DNA of 64,000 nt from Gemmatimonadota bacterium (lineage in GTDB: Bacteria > Gemmatimonadota > Gemmatimonadetes > Gemmatimonadales > Gemmatimonadaceae): assembly GCA_021298835.1 (NCBI GenBank), contig JAJTHG010000033.1:1-64000 (forward strand). The letters are read 5' to 3'. Under the pieces are notes generated by a model. It was given only the letters and a program-made list of their open reading frames with translations, did not search any database and had not been told where the DNA came from. The number at the start of each line of letters is the position of its first letter. The first letter of the stretch is position 1. Both the position numbers and the translations under genes were made by a program. Below, piece after piece: positions 28,949 through 35,509 of the stretch.

Positions 28949-29049
28949 GTCGGGCGGGCGCCGGCAAGGACGCCGAGCCGCGTGGTGCCGCGCCGCAGAC
29001 GAGGGCGAGGGTGGCGCGCGGTGTCGCCGGCATGGGCCCGCGGGCGTGG

Positions 29050-29055
29050 TATGTT
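29050..29055 (+). promoter_or_regulatory. -10 element of the SDR gene, probably leaderless
   Basis: TATGTT is followed by seven bases and ATG 29063. The in-frame ATG at 29051 lies inside the element, which argues against that start. Confidence 0.4.
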
Positions 29056-29062
29056 CCCGCCC

Positions 29063-29839
29063 ATGTCGCCTCGCCCCGTCGCCCTCGTCACCGGCGCCTC
29101 CGCCGGCATCGGCCGCGTGTATGCCCAGCGATTGGCGGCGCGGGGCCACGACCTGCTGCTGGTCGCGCGCGACGGCGACCGGCTGCGGGCCCTCTGCGCC
29201 GAGCTGACGGAGGCGCACGGCGTGCAGGCGGAGGCGTTGGTGGCGGACCTGTCCGACGATGCAGGGATCGCGGCGGTGGCGGCCCGCGTGCGCGACGAGC
29301 CGCGGCTGGCCGTACTGGTGAATAATGCCGGCTTCGGGACGCGCGGCGTGATCGGCAAGGCCGACCGCGACGGGCAGGCGCGGATGCTCCGGCTCCACGT
29401 GCAGGCGGTGCACGAGCTGACCCAGGCGGCGCTCCCCGGCATGCGGGAGCGGCGCCGGGGGTGGATCATCACGGTCGCGAGCGTGGCGTCGTGGGTGCCG
29501 GCGCCCGGCAACGTGAACTACAACAGCACGAAGGCCTACCAGCGGATGTACTGCGAGGCGCTGGCGCTGGAGCTCGCCGGAAGCGGCGTACACGTGCAGG
29601 CGGTGTGCCCGGGGTTCACGTACAGCGAGTTCCACGATCGGCTGGGCACCGGGCGCGCCGGGCTGCCGCAGTGGAGTTTCCTGCCGGCCGAGCGGGTGGT
29701 GGATGAATCGCTCGCGCACGCGGCCGCGAACGGCGGGCCGGTGCTGGTTCCGGGGAAGCGATGGAAGATGCTGAGCTTCGTCGCGAGGAACTTCCTGTGG
29801 GTGCTCGGCCCGCTGCGGCAGCGGTACCGGCGGGACTGA
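29063..29839 (+). CDS. Short-chain dehydrogenase/reductase
   Basis: 258 residues. Classical SDR: cofactor-binding TGASAGIG, NNAGFG, catalytic Ser in VASVAS and YxxxK as YNSTK. It probably reduces or oxidises a lipophilic carbonyl; the C-terminus carries a hydrophobic helix (SFVARNFLWVLGPL), as in membrane-associated SDRs. ATG 29063 is preferred over ATG 29051 because TATGTT lies seven bases before it, matching the leaderless pattern of other genes here. No pathway partner is adjacent. Confidence 0.88.
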   Translation: MSPRPVALVTGASAGIGRVYAQRLAARGHDLLLVARDGDRLRALCAELTEAHGVQAEALVADLSDDAGIAAVAARVRDEPRLAVLVNNAGFGTRGVIGKADRDGQARMLRLHVQAVHELTQAALPGMRERRRGWIITVASVASWVPAPGNVNYNSTKAYQRMYCEALALELAGSGVHVQAVCPGFTYSEFHDRLGTGRAGLPQWSFLPAERVVDESLAHAAANGGPVLVPGKRWKMLSFVARNFLWVLGPLRQRYRRD

Positions 29840-29890
29840 CCCCCGCGGCACCGGGCACGGGCAGGCACGGAGCCGACGAGGCCGTGCGCG

Positions 29891-30292
29891 CTATGGGGCG
29901 ACGGGGAGGTTCGGCGCGATTCGCGGGAAGTGCCGGCGGTCAGTCGAGAGGATCTCGACTGCCTTGAGCCGCTCGGCGACCGCCACCACGGACGCGTCCA
30001 CATAGCTCAGGGGGAAGTCGGCGAACTGGAGCATCGTCGCCTCGATGCGCGGGAGGTCGCGGCCTTCGACTTCGACCAACTGGAACTCGCGCGTTCGGAT
30101 GGCCCGCACGAAGGCCAGCTCGGCCTGTGCGCCGAGCCGCGTCTGCAGCAGGCGGCACAACTCGGGCACCACGCTGGTGGGGATGACCACGCGCCGAGGC
30201 GCGGCCACCCACCAGTCGCGCACGCGCTGGTGCCAGGCGTCGCTGCGATCGGCGAGCGCGTAGAGCGCCCCGGTGTCGGCCACGACGATCAC
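29891..30292 (-). CDS. vapC: PIN-domain toxin of a VapBC pair
   Basis: 133 residues from GTG 30292. PIN-domain RNase with the four acidic residues in place: Asp6, Glu44, Asp99 and Asp118 (VVADTGALYAL, TSVVPELCRLL, SYVDASVVAVAE, ILSTDRRHF). Such toxins cut tRNA or rRNA when freed from the antitoxin. It starts five bases after the antitoxin stop, the normal antitoxin-first order. All acidic residues are kept, so the toxin is probably active. Confidence 0.88.
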   Translation of the reverse strand: MIVVADTGALYALADRSDAWHQRVRDWWVAAPRRVVIPTSVVPELCRLLQTRLGAQAELAFVRAIRTREFQLVEVEGRDLPRIEATMLQFADFPLSYVDASVVAVAERLKAVEILSTDRRHFPRIAPNLPVAP

Positions 30293-30297
30293 GGCGA

Positions 30298-30528
30298 TCA
30301 GGCGTGCGGATCGGACCAGAGCAGCTCGTCAACCCGCGCCGAGGTGTCGGCGTGTCCGCTGGCGAACTGTCCGGTGATGCTGGGGAGCGGCATGCGACCT
30401 CCGGGATTGGCGACATAGGCGGCCAGCGCCTCGCGGACGAGTGAGGCCAGACTGACCCCGCGACGGCCCGCCTCGGCTTCGAGCGCTTCGAGCACGCTTT
30501 CGTCGAGGAAGAGGGACGTCCGCTTCAT
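30298..30528 (-). CDS. vapB: VapB-like antitoxin, ribbon-helix-helix type
   Basis: 76 residues from ATG 30528. The N-terminal ~45 residues (MKRTSLFLDESVLEAL, then RRGVSLASLVREALAAYV) are a ribbon-helix-helix DNA-binding domain, as in antitoxins that autoregulate their operon. The tail (SGHADTSARVDELLW) is the toxin-wrapping segment. The AT-rich inverted repeat just upstream is its likely operator. Confidence 0.85.
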   Translation of the reverse strand: MKRTSLFLDESVLEALEAEAGRRGVSLASLVREALAAYVANPGGRMPLPSITGQFASGHADTSARVDELLWSDPHA

Positions 30529-30532
30529 GGCG

Positions 30533-30564
30533 TATATATGCCTGTGCATATGTGTCATATCAAT
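30533..30564 (-). promoter_or_regulatory. AT-rich promoter/operator of vapBC
   Basis: ATATGC-ctgt-GCATAT (30536-30551) is a perfect 6-base inverted repeat within TATATATGCCTGTGCATATG. It lies five bases before the antitoxin ATG, and a further CATAT is at 30556. Such repeats are typical of ribbon-helix-helix autoregulation. Confidence 0.5.
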
Positions 30565-30593
30565 CCCCCTCATGGGTCTCCGTGTGCGGAAAA

Positions 30594-30635
30594 GCATCGC
30601 GCCGCCTAACCCGGAGGGCGTAGGCGGCGCGATGC
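30594..30635 (-). terminator. Strong rho-independent terminator of the acyl-CoA dehydrogenase gene
   Basis: A perfect 15-base stem (GCATCGCGCCGCCTA) with a 12-base loop is followed on the minus strand by TTTT. It separates this gene from the vapBC operon. Confidence 0.9.
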
Positions 30636-30671
30636 GGACGGGGACGTTCCGTTGCCGGACCTGCCCGTGCC

Positions 30672-31904
30672 TCAGCCGAAGGCGTTCAGCCCCGTGATCG
30701 CCTGCCCGAGGATCAGCGAGTGGACATCGTGGGTCCCCTCGTACGTGTACACGCTCTCGAGGTTCGCCATATGCCGCATCGCCGCGTACTCGGCCAGGAT
30801 GCCGTTGCCGCCCAGCAGCCGCCGCGTCTCGCGGGCGCACTCGGTGGCGATGTTGACATTGTTCCGCTTGGCCAGCGAGACCATCTGCGGGGTGAAGGTG
30901 CCGGCGTCCTTCATGCGGCCGAGGTGCAGGGCGAGCAGCTGGCCCTTGGTGATCTCGGTGAGCATGTCGGCCAGGCGCACCTGCTGGATCTGGAACCCGC
31001 CGATCGGCTTGCCGAACATCACGCGGGTCTTCGCGTAGCTGCGCGCTTCCTCGTAGCAGGCCATGGCGGCGCCGAGGACGCCCCACGATATGCCGTAGCG
31101 CGCCTGCGTGAGGCACATGAGGGGGCTCTTGAGGCCCTTCGAGTCCGGCAGGATCGCGTCGGCCGGCACGTGGACGTCGGCGAGGACGAGTTCGCTCGTG
31201 TCGCTGGCGCGGAGCGAGAGCTTCCCCTTCTGGTCCTTGGCGGCGAAGCCCGTGGCGTCGGTGGGGACGAGGAAGCCGCGGATCGAGTGGCCGGCCTCGT
31301 CGCCGTCCTCGGTCTTCGCCCAGATCACCGCGACCTGCGCGTTGGATCCGTTGGTGATCCACATCTTGGCGCCGTTGATCACCCACGACCCGTCGGCCTG
31401 CTTGCGGGCGCGCGTGATCATGCCGGCGGGATTCGAGCCGTAGTCGGGCTCGGTGAGGCCGAAGCAGCCGATGACCTCGCCCTTGGCCATCTTCGGCAGC
31501 CAGTGGCGCTTCTGGGCCTCGGATCCGAAGGCGTAGATGGGGTACATCACCAGCGAGCCCTGCACGCTGGCGGCCGAGCGGAGGCCGGAGTCGCCGCGCT
31601 CGAGTTCCTGCATGATGATCCCGTAGGCGACGTTGCTGAGGCCGGCGCAGCCGTACTCCTCGGGGAGGGACGGGCCGAAGAAGCCCAGTTCGCCCATCTC
31701 GGCGATGAGGTGCTTCGGGAAGGTGCCGTCGAGGTAATGCTGGCCGATGATCGGCAGCACCTTCTCGTCCACCCAGCGCCGGACGTTGTCGCGGATCGCG
31801 CGCTCCTCCTCCGTGAGGGCGGCGTCGATGCCGTAGAGGTCGTCCTCGCGGGGGCGGAGGGCCGGGGAGGCGAGGAAGGTGTCGGTGGCGAGATCGGTGG
31901 CCAT
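30672..31904 (-). CDS. gcdH: Acyl-CoA dehydrogenase, glutaryl-CoA dehydrogenase-like
   Basis: 410 residues. FAD enzyme that oxidises an acyl-CoA and passes electrons to ETF. GCDH-type landmarks are RSAASVQGSLVMYPIYAFGS (substrate Arg and Ser), GCFGLTEPDYGSNPAGM, WITNGSNAQVAVIWAKT and the catalytic Glu in YEGTHDVHSLILGQAITG. Length fits. The etfB-etfA-etfD genes 2-3 kb away are the expected electron acceptors. It is monocistronic, with a TAGTTT -10 six bases before the ATG and a strong terminator behind. No lysine or aromatic degradation genes are nearby, so the exact acyl substrate is inferred. Confidence 0.88.
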   Translation of the reverse strand: MATDLATDTFLASPALRPREDDLYGIDAALTEEERAIRDNVRRWVDEKVLPIIGQHYLDGTFPKHLIAEMGELGFFGPSLPEEYGCAGLSNVAYGIIMQELERGDSGLRSAASVQGSLVMYPIYAFGSEAQKRHWLPKMAKGEVIGCFGLTEPDYGSNPAGMITRARKQADGSWVINGAKMWITNGSNAQVAVIWAKTEDGDEAGHSIRGFLVPTDATGFAAKDQKGKLSLRASDTSELVLADVHVPADAILPDSKGLKSPLMCLTQARYGISWGVLGAAMACYEEARSYAKTRVMFGKPIGGFQIQQVRLADMLTEITKGQLLALHLGRMKDAGTFTPQMVSLAKRNNVNIATECARETRRLLGGNGILAEYAAMRHMANLESVYTYEGTHDVHSLILGQAITGLNAFG

Positions 31905-31910
31905 GGGGGC

Positions 31911-31916
31911 AAACTA
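31911..31916 (-). promoter_or_regulatory. -10 element of the acyl-CoA dehydrogenase gene, probably leaderless
   Basis: TAGTTT on the minus strand is followed by GCCCCC and the ATG. No clear -35. Confidence 0.4.
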
Positions 31917-32012
31917 CAGCGTCCGCCGGAACCGGGGCACCGCCCCGGGGTGTCACCGGCACGGCCGCGACGCTGCGCCGCTGACTCTTCAACCAGCCCG
32001 GATCCGCCCTCC

Positions 32013-33170
32013 ATGCTCCTGCGCCCAGCCGCCGTCCTGGCCGCCCTGCTCGCGGCCGGCCTGTCACTCAGTCCCGCCGCCCTGGCGGGCCAGACCCCCC
32101 CCGGCAGTGCGCGTCCACCGGCCGCCGACACGCTGCGTGCCGACACGCTGCGTGCCGACACGCTGCGTGCCGACAACACGGCCGCGGTCGTGGGCGAGGT
32201 GCGGCTGCCCGACGGCACGCCGCTCGCCGGTGCCGACGTGATCCTGCAGGGGACGGCACGACGCGTCCGGACGGGGGCGGACGGCCGGTTCGCCTTCACC
32301 GGGCTCGCCGAGGGAGCGGTGGAACTGCTCGTGCGCAAGCTGGGCTACGACACGGTCGAGGGACCGCTGTTCGTGAACGCGGGGCGGCAGTACCAGCTGA
32401 CGCTCACGCTGACGCTGCGGTCGCAGCTCTCGACCGTGCTGGTGACGGCGCAGGTCTTCAACGAGGTGTACGGGGTCGTGCTCGACACCCTGAACCAGCC
32501 GATGGCCGGCGCGACTGTCGAGATCGGCGGCGACCGGCGGGTGGTGACGGGGCGGGACGGGGCGTTCCTCTTTCCGGACATCGCGCCGGGCAAGTGGCTG
32601 ATCCGGGTGTCGAAGCCGGGCTTCGTGCCGCGCGTGGTGGGGCTGCAGATGCTGGCGCAGGTGGAGCGCAACCTCACGATCAGGCTGTCGCCGCCCGACG
32701 GCTCCACGATGATCAGCCGGTCGGATGAGACCGCGTGGCAGGAGCACGGCCGCCGGCGCGCCTTCACGGCCGGGACGGGGGCGGCGCTCGTCACGCGCGA
32801 GGAGTTGGCGCGCTTCGGCGACCAGCCGCTCGATCGGGTGATCGATATCCTGGCCCCGACGACGGCGATGGCCCTCCGCGCCCCCCTCGGTGCGAACCGG
32901 GGGCCGAGCAGCTTCGGCTACTCGACGGCCGGCGGGAGCTCACGGATCACCATGGCGGACGCAGCCTGCCTGCTGTTCGATGGCACCGACGCCGTGTTCA
33001 ACCAGCCGTTGCGATCCGTGAGCGCCTCGCAGCTCGAGTCGCTGGAGATCTACCCGCCCAACACCGAGACGACACGCACGGCCTGCTCGCGCTTCCCGGT
33101 CCAGTCGGCGTGCAACTGCGGCACCGAGTTCACGACCGCGCCGATCTTCGTGCTCTGGACGAAGCGCTAG
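32013..33170 (+). CDS. Exported carboxypeptidase-regulatory/plug-domain protein
   Basis: 385 residues. A signal peptide ends PAALAGQ. An ADTLR repeat (three exact 15-base copies, 32124-32168) is followed by two carboxypeptidase regulatory-like beta-sandwich domains (VVGEVRLPDGTPLAGADVIL, then VYGVVLDTLNQPMAGATVEI). The C-terminal region (LDRVIDILAP, then CLLFDGTDAVFNQPLRSV, LESLEIYPPN) resembles a TonB-receptor plug without a barrel, and holds five Cys residues near the end. Such plug-only proteins are common in Gemmatimonadota and related phyla; role unknown, presumably outer membrane. Stop codons overlap with the convergent SprT gene in CTAG. Confidence 0.7.
   Translation: MLLRPAAVLAALLAAGLSLSPAALAGQTPPGSARPPAADTLRADTLRADTLRADNTAAVVGEVRLPDGTPLAGADVILQGTARRVRTGADGRFAFTGLAEGAVELLVRKLGYDTVEGPLFVNAGRQYQLTLTLTLRSQLSTVLVTAQVFNEVYGVVLDTLNQPMAGATVEIGGDRRVVTGRDGAFLFPDIAPGKWLIRVSKPGFVPRVVGLQMLAQVERNLTIRLSPPDGSTMISRSDETAWQEHGRRRAFTAGTGAALVTREELARFGDQPLDRVIDILAPTTAMALRAPLGANRGPSSFGYSTAGGSSRITMADAACLLFDGTDAVFNQPLRSVSASQLESLEIYPPNTETTRTACSRFPVQSACNCGTEFTTAPIFVLWTKR
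32124..32168. repeat. Three tandem 15-base repeats (ADTLR)
   Basis: GCCGACACGCTGCGT occurs three times and encodes the linker after the signal peptide. Confidence 0.85.
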
Positions 33171-33856
33171 GCCGGCCCGCGCCAGGTGGCGCGGGGGGCG
33201 CAGCCGACCTCGCGGGCCTTGGCGCGGAAGTCGCGCCCGTGGTCGAGGGAACGCCCCGTTTCGGCCTGCCACTGGTGCACCATCTCGTGCAGGAGCGTCT
33301 CGAGCGCCGCGGCCCAGCCGTGGCGACGCAGGTGACGGCGCGCGATCACGATCTCCGCCGGCGCGCCGTCGCCCGCCGGCGCGTAGTGGCCGAGGCGGCG
33401 GGCGAGCCGCCTCGAGAGGTGGACGGGAATGGTCGCGAGCGCGCCGCCGAATCGCTCGGCGTTCAGCCGCGCGTGCTCGGCGGCGAGGCGCGCCTGCGCC
33501 GCGGCGTCGTCGGGGTGCGTGGAGGCGAGGCGGCGCCGCCGCACCGGCGCGTCGGCGGGAAGCGGCCACGCGAGGAGCGCGGCGCGGCCGGCGGCCCGCT
33601 CGGCGCGCGTACGCCCCTCGACGAAGCGCACCAGCGCCGCCCAGACCTCCGCCGGGGCCCGGCAGTAGCCGGCGTGGACGCGCAGGGTGTCGCCCGTCCA
33701 GGAGACCATGACCCGCCGGTTGCGCGTCAGGGTGCAGGTGCGGATGCGCGCGAGGCCCATCGGACGGAGCGCCGAGAGGAGCTCGTCGCCGGTGCGGGGC
33801 ACCGGCGCGAACGGGAAGGCGAGTTGGTCGGGTGGCTCGGCGGCGCGGCGGATCAC
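33167..33856 (-). CDS. SprT-like zinc metalloprotease-fold protein
   Basis: 229 residues from GTG 33856 (GTGA overlap with the phosphoesterase gene). The zinc motif is ETLLHEMVHQWQ (HExxH), followed by SLDHGRDF with a third ligand, as in SprT/SPRTN proteins. The middle contains HARLNAERFGGALATIPVHLS, the usual SprT N-terminal helix-strand. The N-terminal third (about 110 residues) has no recognised fold. SprT proteins are linked to protein-DNA crosslink repair or protein quality control, but bacterial function is not well established. Confidence 0.8.
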   Translation of the reverse strand: MIRRAAEPPDQLAFPFAPVPRTGDELLSALRPMGLARIRTCTLTRNRRVMVSWTGDTLRVHAGYCRAPAEVWAALVRFVEGRTRAERAAGRAALLAWPLPADAPVRRRRLASTHPDDAAAQARLAAEHARLNAERFGGALATIPVHLSRRLARRLGHYAPAGDGAPAEIVIARRHLRRHGWAAALETLLHEMVHQWQAETGRSLDHGRDFRAKAREVGCAPRATWRGPA

Positions 33857-34677
33857 GCGGGGCGGTGACGCTCGAAGACCGTCGCGGGGCCGGGGGCGAA
33901 GGCGGTTCCGTCCCAGACCCAGGCCGCCACTTCGAGTGCGGAGGCCGTGGCGGTGACGACGTTGACGCTCGCCGGCCGGCCCCCGCGCGAGCGGGTGCTG
34001 ACGGTACCGGCGGTGGCGACGACGAGGCCGCGCGCCGTGTGTTCGACGAGGTGCACGGCCTCCTGATGGTCGTGGCCGCAGAGGACGAGCTCGGCGCCGG
34101 CGTCGGCGAGCGCGTTGAGGACGCGCCGGGTGTGCTTGAGCCCGTGGCGCTGCGAGAGGTCGCCGCGCACGGGGTTGTGGTGCATGACGACCACGCGCAG
34201 GTCGGTGGAGGGCGACTGCGCGAATTCGTAGCGCGCGTGCTCGACCTGCGCGGGTCGAAGGTCGCCGATGACGCTCAGGTCACGCAGGCGCAGCGTGAGG
34301 GTGCGGTGCGAGATGCCCTGCGCGGTGTTGAGCCCGACGAAGGTCACGCCGTCGAGGCGGACGACGGGCTCGAGGTCGCGCGAGAGCCAGCGGCGCCAGT
34401 TGGCGTAGAGGCGGTCGGGGCTCGCCATGTGGAAGGGGGCGCGCCACCAGGTGACATCGTGGTTGCCGGGGACGGCGAGGACCGCGGCGCGACGGGCGAG
34501 TTCGCGCAGGAAGACGTGGGCGCGCTGGAACTCGCCGACGCGCGCGCGCTGCGTGAGGTCGCCCGAGACCACGACGGCGTCGAAGTCGTGGGCGTGGGCG
34601 AGCGCCTCGATGGCGTCGATCTGCGCCGGGACGCTGTGCCGGCCGAAGTGGAGGTCGCTGACGTGCAGAAGGCGCAT
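33853..34677 (-). CDS. Metallophosphoesterase, cyclic nucleotide phosphodiesterase-like
   Basis: 274 residues. All calcineurin-like metal motifs are present: HVSDLHFGRHS (motif I), VVSGDLTQRA (II), VPGNHDVTW (III), VMHHNPVRGD (IV) and LCGHDHQEAVHLVE (V). The ASPDRLYANWRRWLS insertion is typical of CpdA-like phosphodiesterases/DNA repair exonuclease-like enzymes. Could act on cyclic nucleotides or other phosphodiesters. It is followed by the overlapping SprT gene. Confidence 0.88.
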   Translation of the reverse strand: MRLLHVSDLHFGRHSVPAQIDAIEALAHAHDFDAVVVSGDLTQRARVGEFQRAHVFLRELARRAAVLAVPGNHDVTWWRAPFHMASPDRLYANWRRWLSRDLEPVVRLDGVTFVGLNTAQGISHRTLTLRLRDLSVIGDLRPAQVEHARYEFAQSPSTDLRVVVMHHNPVRGDLSQRHGLKHTRRVLNALADAGAELVLCGHDHQEAVHLVEHTARGLVVATAGTVSTRSRGGRPASVNVVTATASALEVAAWVWDGTAFAPGPATVFERHRPA

Positions 34678-34694
34678 CGGGTCGCGACCGGGGG

Positions 34695-35414
34695 TCAGGG
34701 AGCGACGAACTGGTCGGCGATGCGCTGCGCGACGCTGGCGACGACGGCCGGTCCGAAGGCGGCGGCGGGCTCGCCGAGGACGTCGGCGGCAAAGCCGATC
34801 TCGCCGCTGCGGCCGTCCACGAGCAGGACGCGCACGACCGCGCGTTGGCCGCCGGGGGCCGGGAGGAACTTGAGCTGCGCCGGCACGAGGGCCCAGCGGG
34901 TGCCGGTGAGGCCGCCGATCATCCGGATGCTCTCGGCCAGCGGCGCGGGGACGGTGCGAAGCCGCTCGTCGAGCCGTCCGACGAGGGCCTCGACCGGCAG
35001 GTCGCGCAGCATCGGGCTGAACGGCGTGGCTCGCCGCGCCGCGCGCTCGAGGTCGGGGAGCTGCTTCCACTCGGGCAGGCCGCGGCGCTGCTCGAAGGCG
35101 AAGCGGAGCTCGTCGTCGAAGGCACGCTGCAGGGCGGGGGGATCGGCGATGGCGGAGGTCCAGCCGGCCGAGTCGTTCGGCGCGAGTCGCTGCAGCGCAT
35201 AGACGGCCACAGGTCGCGTGGCCCATGGCCCCATGGGGCGGACGCCCCCGGGGGCGACGGCCCCGAGCTGCGGGGTGTTGTCCTTCGGAGCCCGCTTGGG
35301 GGCGGCGGGCTTGTCGGGATCGGCATGGCGGCTGCCGCCGCAGGCGGCGAGGGCCGGAAGCCCCATGGCGACAACGAGCGCCGAGGCGGCGGCGCGGCGG
35401 GTGAGGCGCGTCAT
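34695..35414 (-). CDS. Putative lipoprotein of unknown function
   Basis: 239 residues. The lipobox LPALAAC precedes a Lys/Pro/Asp-rich linker, then an alpha/beta domain (RPVAVYALQRLAPN, LLVDGRSGEIGFAADVLGE). No catalytic motif is evident. TACCTT stands seven bases before the ATG, so the gene is probably leaderless. The phosphoesterase and SprT genes follow and may be co-transcribed. Confidence 0.6.
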   Translation of the reverse strand: MTRLTRRAAASALVVAMGLPALAACGGSRHADPDKPAAPKRAPKDNTPQLGAVAPGGVRPMGPWATRPVAVYALQRLAPNDSAGWTSAIADPPALQRAFDDELRFAFEQRRGLPEWKQLPDLERAARRATPFSPMLRDLPVEALVGRLDERLRTVPAPLAESIRMIGGLTGTRWALVPAQLKFLPAPGGQRAVVRVLLVDGRSGEIGFAADVLGEPAAAFGPAVVASVAQRIADQFVAP

Positions 35415-35421
35415 GGCGACA

Positions 35422-35427
35422 AAGGTA
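35422..35427 (-). promoter_or_regulatory. -10 element of the lipoprotein gene, probably leaderless
   Basis: TACCTT on the minus strand is followed by seven bases and ATG 35414. Confidence 0.35.
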
Positions 35428-35441
35428 ACGCGCGCGATGCG

Positions 35442-35470
35442 TTGACCGCTCCGGCATCCTGGGCTAGCGT
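35442..35470 (+). promoter_or_regulatory. Promoter of the cstA-like gene
   Basis: TTGACC (35442-35447) and TAGCGT (35465-35470) are separated by exactly 17 bases, with the ATG at 35510. Confidence 0.4.
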
Positions 35471-35509
35471 GCCCGGACTCCATCGGGCGGGGACGCCGGG
35501 GTCGTGCGC

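Noticed and set aside
29051-29062. Upstream ATG 29051 as start of the SDR
   Set aside because: It lies inside the TATGTT -10 box; ATG 29063 at seven bases after the box fits the leaderless pattern.
29843-29890. Hairpin between the SDR and vapC as a terminator
   Set aside because: GCACGG/CCGTGC stem is only six bases with a long loop and no U-run.
35504-35509. GTG start for the cstA gene at 35504
   Set aside because: The GGGG ribosome site would be only two bases away; ATG 35510 has eight-base spacing.
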